A DNA stretch of 64,000 nucleotides from Rallus limicola (Eukaryota > Chordata > Aves > Gruiformes > Rallidae), in assembly GCA_022605955.1 (NCBI GenBank), contig JAKCOZ010000032.1, positions 1,488,001 to 1,552,000 of the forward strand, read 5' to 3'. The stretch's first letter is position 1. Each line of letters begins with the position of its first letter. The notes beneath the pieces were generated by a model. The model worked only from the letters and a program-made list of their open reading frames with translations, made no database searches and was not told the origin of the DNA. Of this stretch, positions 61,050-64,000 are shown one piece after another. Position numbers and translations under genes: made by a program.

Positions 61050-63206
61050 ATTAACAAATAGCAGATGGCCAAGAATCAACCCAGCACACCCTCACTATAG
61101 GAATCGCATCCCTCCAATTATTTTCAATTAGAGGTATGTCCAGACTCACCAGTCAGTTTTAATCCCATTAATGCATTCCATGGACATGTTTAGATGCCTC
61201 CTATTCAGCCTGTCCTTCAGGACAGATATAATGCCTTTATGGGAGCCAAACGTATCTCATCCGTGTGAGAATCAATGTTTAAAACTTGCCAGTCATGAGC
61301 AGAAAAAGCTGGACTAAGCATTTCCCCATGATTTCCCACCAAGTGGTATTAATTACATTATCTCTTCCTTGCTGCTGCAAGGGGTTAGGTCAAGCTGCAT
61401 CTTTGTAATGGCTTGAGTTGGCTTCCTGCAGTTTCCCTGGGAGCTACCACCACCTCAGTGTTGGGTTTTTGTACCTCTCAGAGCTCCTCAGTCTTCTTGA
61501 AAGCTGTCAGAAATTACTTATGCAAAGGCTAAAGGTGTTATGATGGCTGGTTTTCATTCACCTAGTGACACGGGAGGGTGTTAGCGTTTGCCCACCACAC
61601 CTCTCCCCCTCTAGCACAGAATCCCAAGGAAGACTTTTCTGACTTTAAGAACTTCTAAAATTTTTCCTGGTCCATTTATCCCAACGTAATTTATCTTCTA
61701 AAGTCTAACCCCAACCTCATGAACCCTAACATCAACTACCATGAACTAACTCTATTTGCATGCTCAGGGCTCCTGATGGTGACACTGGCAGCAGGAATTT
61801 GAGACAGTGGGATTTGTCTTCTCCTTTTAATTCCATTTGCTCATTCACTAGGAGAGCAGCTGATGTACCACAGACCCAGGCTCTCCAAGGTACAACACTT
61901 CCCACAGGACAAGCGCCCTCCTTTGATGGGCTTCCCCATGAGACAGTGTAGCATCACGTACATGTTCATACTGTAGCAACAGATGATGTCCCAGCATCTT
62001 GGCACTTGAGGACAGGGAGGACGTTGCTGCTGCATCCCTCCCACCCCATTGGTCCTGCATGGGACTCAGCTGTAGGTGACAAGAAAAGCAGTAATCACCA
62101 ACAGCATCTCTGCTGTAGGGAGAGACAGGAGTTGACAGGACAGAGGGTCACACCTTATCCAGGGCTGTCCAAAGCAACATCCATGGAGTCCACTCACACC
62201 CCTCCAGCCCCCACAGGGAACACAATAGGGCCCCTTGATAACTTAAAAACCACTCCAATACTACTGATTTTCTAGAGATCTAAAGGGTCACAAGTATAGG
62301 ACACTGGGAGAAAAAATAGTTTTAAAGGTGCAAGAGATCATTTATGTTAGAAAACCCCACAGTTACACTTTAACAACTTACCCTTCTTTCCAGAAGGACA
62401 AGTTAGTGTTCCACAAACTGTAATAGACATTGTTTTTCCATCCATGGAAGGAGAAACCAATGAAGATTCCTGCAAACTGCAAATAGCACAATAAATAGCA
62501 TTAATAATTAATAGCAATAAATAGCAAGCTCAAAGGTTGCAGAAGCAGCAGTGGTGACACTTATCAGGTGATCAGCTACAAGTTATTTCATCTTCTTGCT
62601 TTTTTCCACCCGTACCCTGAAGCGTGTTGGCTGGAGCCCATCCAGAGTCACCCATAACAGACTGTTGACTCTCAAAGAAAAGGGCTGATTTTCATCTGAA
62701 AAAGAGGCGCCTGTTCCAAGAGTAGCCTCCTATCAGACAGCACAGAGACATATCCCTCCCCAAAACCTTGCCTGATCATCCATTTGGTTCCCGCACCTAA
62801 CCGAATAGATGGCTCACAAGCACTCCATTTCCAAAAATGTAATTAACACCAGCCCTGCGCCCTGGCTTCAGCAGGCTTTAAATTAGGTGCAAGTATTTAT
62901 GGCTTCAGGAATAACTGCTGTCTGCATCCAGCAACCAGACAGGGAGACCTTCCAGGGAGCTTTGCACAGCAGTGAGATAGCTCCAGGGAAGAAAAAGTCG
63001 CTGCTGAAGCAAAATTGGGGTGGGGGGAAGCAAGAAGGGAACTGGATTTGGGAGCTGGAGGTGGGGGTGCAGGCATTAAATATGCTGTTTTCAAAGGGGA
63101 AGCGGCTGAAAGGCAAACCCAAACCACAATCCCAACTTCAGAGTGAGCAGATGAGCTCCCAAGATACCTAACTGGGCAATGAGACCTTACTATTTACAAC
63201 CTTGTG

Positions 63207-63270
63207 CACGCCCACACACATACCCACACACCCACCCGCGCACACACCCCCCCCTCCCCACACACACAGT
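63207..63270. repeat. Imperfect (CA)n / CCCACA tract
   Basis: A purine-poor tract of CA dinucleotides interrupted by CCC and CG steps. Confidence 0.8.
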
Positions 63271-64000
63271 ACTCCAAGGCGACAGTCCCATTCAGCATTC
63301 TCTTTCAGGTCAGGGAAGGAAATTGCCGTTAATCAATGGCAGCCAAGGCACAGGCTGGAGGCCAGGAGAGGAGAGTCACTAATGGGCAAAGCAGATGTTG
63401 CTCGAGTCGTTGCAGGAGGCAGGTGGGCCTGGGGCCAAGGGTTAGCAGAAGCAATGCAGATCCAAGCGGAGAAAGCAAAGACATGCTAGAGGTGCAACCG
63501 GGCCTTTGGTGGGACTCGTCCTCCAGCTTCGCCTTGGGGTGTGCCTCCAGAGGAAAGGCGCCGTGGCTGCTGGTCCTCCCCTGGGATCAACCACGCTTCA
63601 GTCCCAGCCATGGGCAGTTCCACAAAGCCAGAGCCTCCCGCACGGCCTCTGCTGACCTGCTCCTACGGTCACGGCTCAGGCCTGGCCAGACATTTTCCTA
63701 AAAGCTCACACAAAGCCAAGAGAGGAGGAGCAGAGAGTAATGAAAAAGCCCGGATATCTCCCCCTCCTCCCACGATTAAGCTAGTCACCACTTTCAGTCC
63801 TATTGTGTGACCAATAAATGTATTTCCTCCCATTTTAGGTACAGATGCATTAAGCTAAAAGGTTGCAGGTATGCAAGCTGGCCTTCCCCCCAACACCCCC
63901 ACCTTCAGTTGATTTATTTCACTCTCCACAATCACCAAAATATTATATTTTTCATTTTAAATTCCATACCCAGATGTTGACCTTGCTTTGCCTGTGACCC

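Larger units (their letters stand above)
54632..64000. other. Unassigned intergenic sequence to the end of the window
   Basis: No gene recognised and no PTEN exon seen. Features are an A/C-rich stretch at about 58280-58340, a C run at 61034-61049, an AT-rich stretch with repeated ATAAATAGCA at about 62480-62532, and a (CA)n-like tract at about 63207-63270. Overlapping 221-codon (plus) and 203-codon (minus) ORFs at 60.0-61.1 kb lack recognisable domains. Confidence 0.45.

Noticed and set aside
60027..61079. Overlapping 221-codon plus-strand and 203-codon minus-strand ORFs
   Set aside because: No recognisable domain. Both begin or continue through low-complexity runs (poly-Phe from a T run, Pro-rich from a C run), and opposite-strand overlap in GC-richer DNA is common by chance.
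54632..64000. Search for PTEN coding exons at the right-hand end
   Set aside because: No translation resembling PTEN, including its acidic C-terminal tail ending in a PDZ-binding motif, was seen on either strand.

Overview
This is a window of vertebrate, almost certainly avian, nuclear DNA. The evidence is the spliced gene structure, long non-coding stretches, many chicken-repeat-1 (CR1) LINE fragments in both orientations with the typical ATTCTATGAT-type 3' tails, and an endogenous-retrovirus LTR of the TGTCCTGGTT...ACCACCACA form found in birds. There is no sign of bacterial, phage or plasmid organisation. Nearly all open reading frames here are short chance ORFs.

Layout. Positions 1-6.2 kb hold the 3' end of a renalase gene (RNLS, plus strand). 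Its last two coding exons are at 853-1028 and 5905-6057, joined by a 4.9-kb intron and followed by a short 3' UTR with an AATAAA signal. The RNLS introns carry an LTR-like segment, two CR1 relics, a perfect 19-bp tandem repeat and a perfect 15-bp hairpin. From 6.2 kb to the end I can support no further protein-coding gene. In mammals the region 3' of RNLS faces PTEN, so this is probably the RNLS-PTEN interval; that is inferred from known synteny and no PTEN exon is visible.

The downstream region is built from repeats and unassigned unique sequence. From 8.3 to 24.6 kb there are several plus-strand CR1 3' ends of one subfamily, plus a solo LTR at 10.87-11.23 kb with a perfect 5-bp target duplication. 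From 12.7 to 17.3 kb the DNA is relatively CpG-rich, with GC boxes near 14.3 kb and a TATA/first-exon-like arrangement near 17.1-17.3 kb. At 24.3-24.8 kb one CR1 is nested in another. Further CR1 copies lie at 27.1, 29.8, 37.3-38.8, 45.1 and 48.1 kb. The 37.3-38.8 kb copy keeps a 428-codon open reverse-transcriptase fragment. At 53.96-54.63 kb a 38-bp minisatellite of about 18 units has a seven-unit higher-order structure. The last 9 kb hold simple repeats and AT-rich segments that might be conserved non-coding elements.

How parts work together: only RNLS has a recognisable cellular function. The rest looks like ordinary intergenic DNA shaped by retrotransposition and replication slippage. 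I did not find a novel multi-gene system. The most informative observations are the minisatellite structure, two perfect inverted repeats tied to CR1 copies, the compensated frameshift in the open CR1 ORF, and the clean solo LTR.
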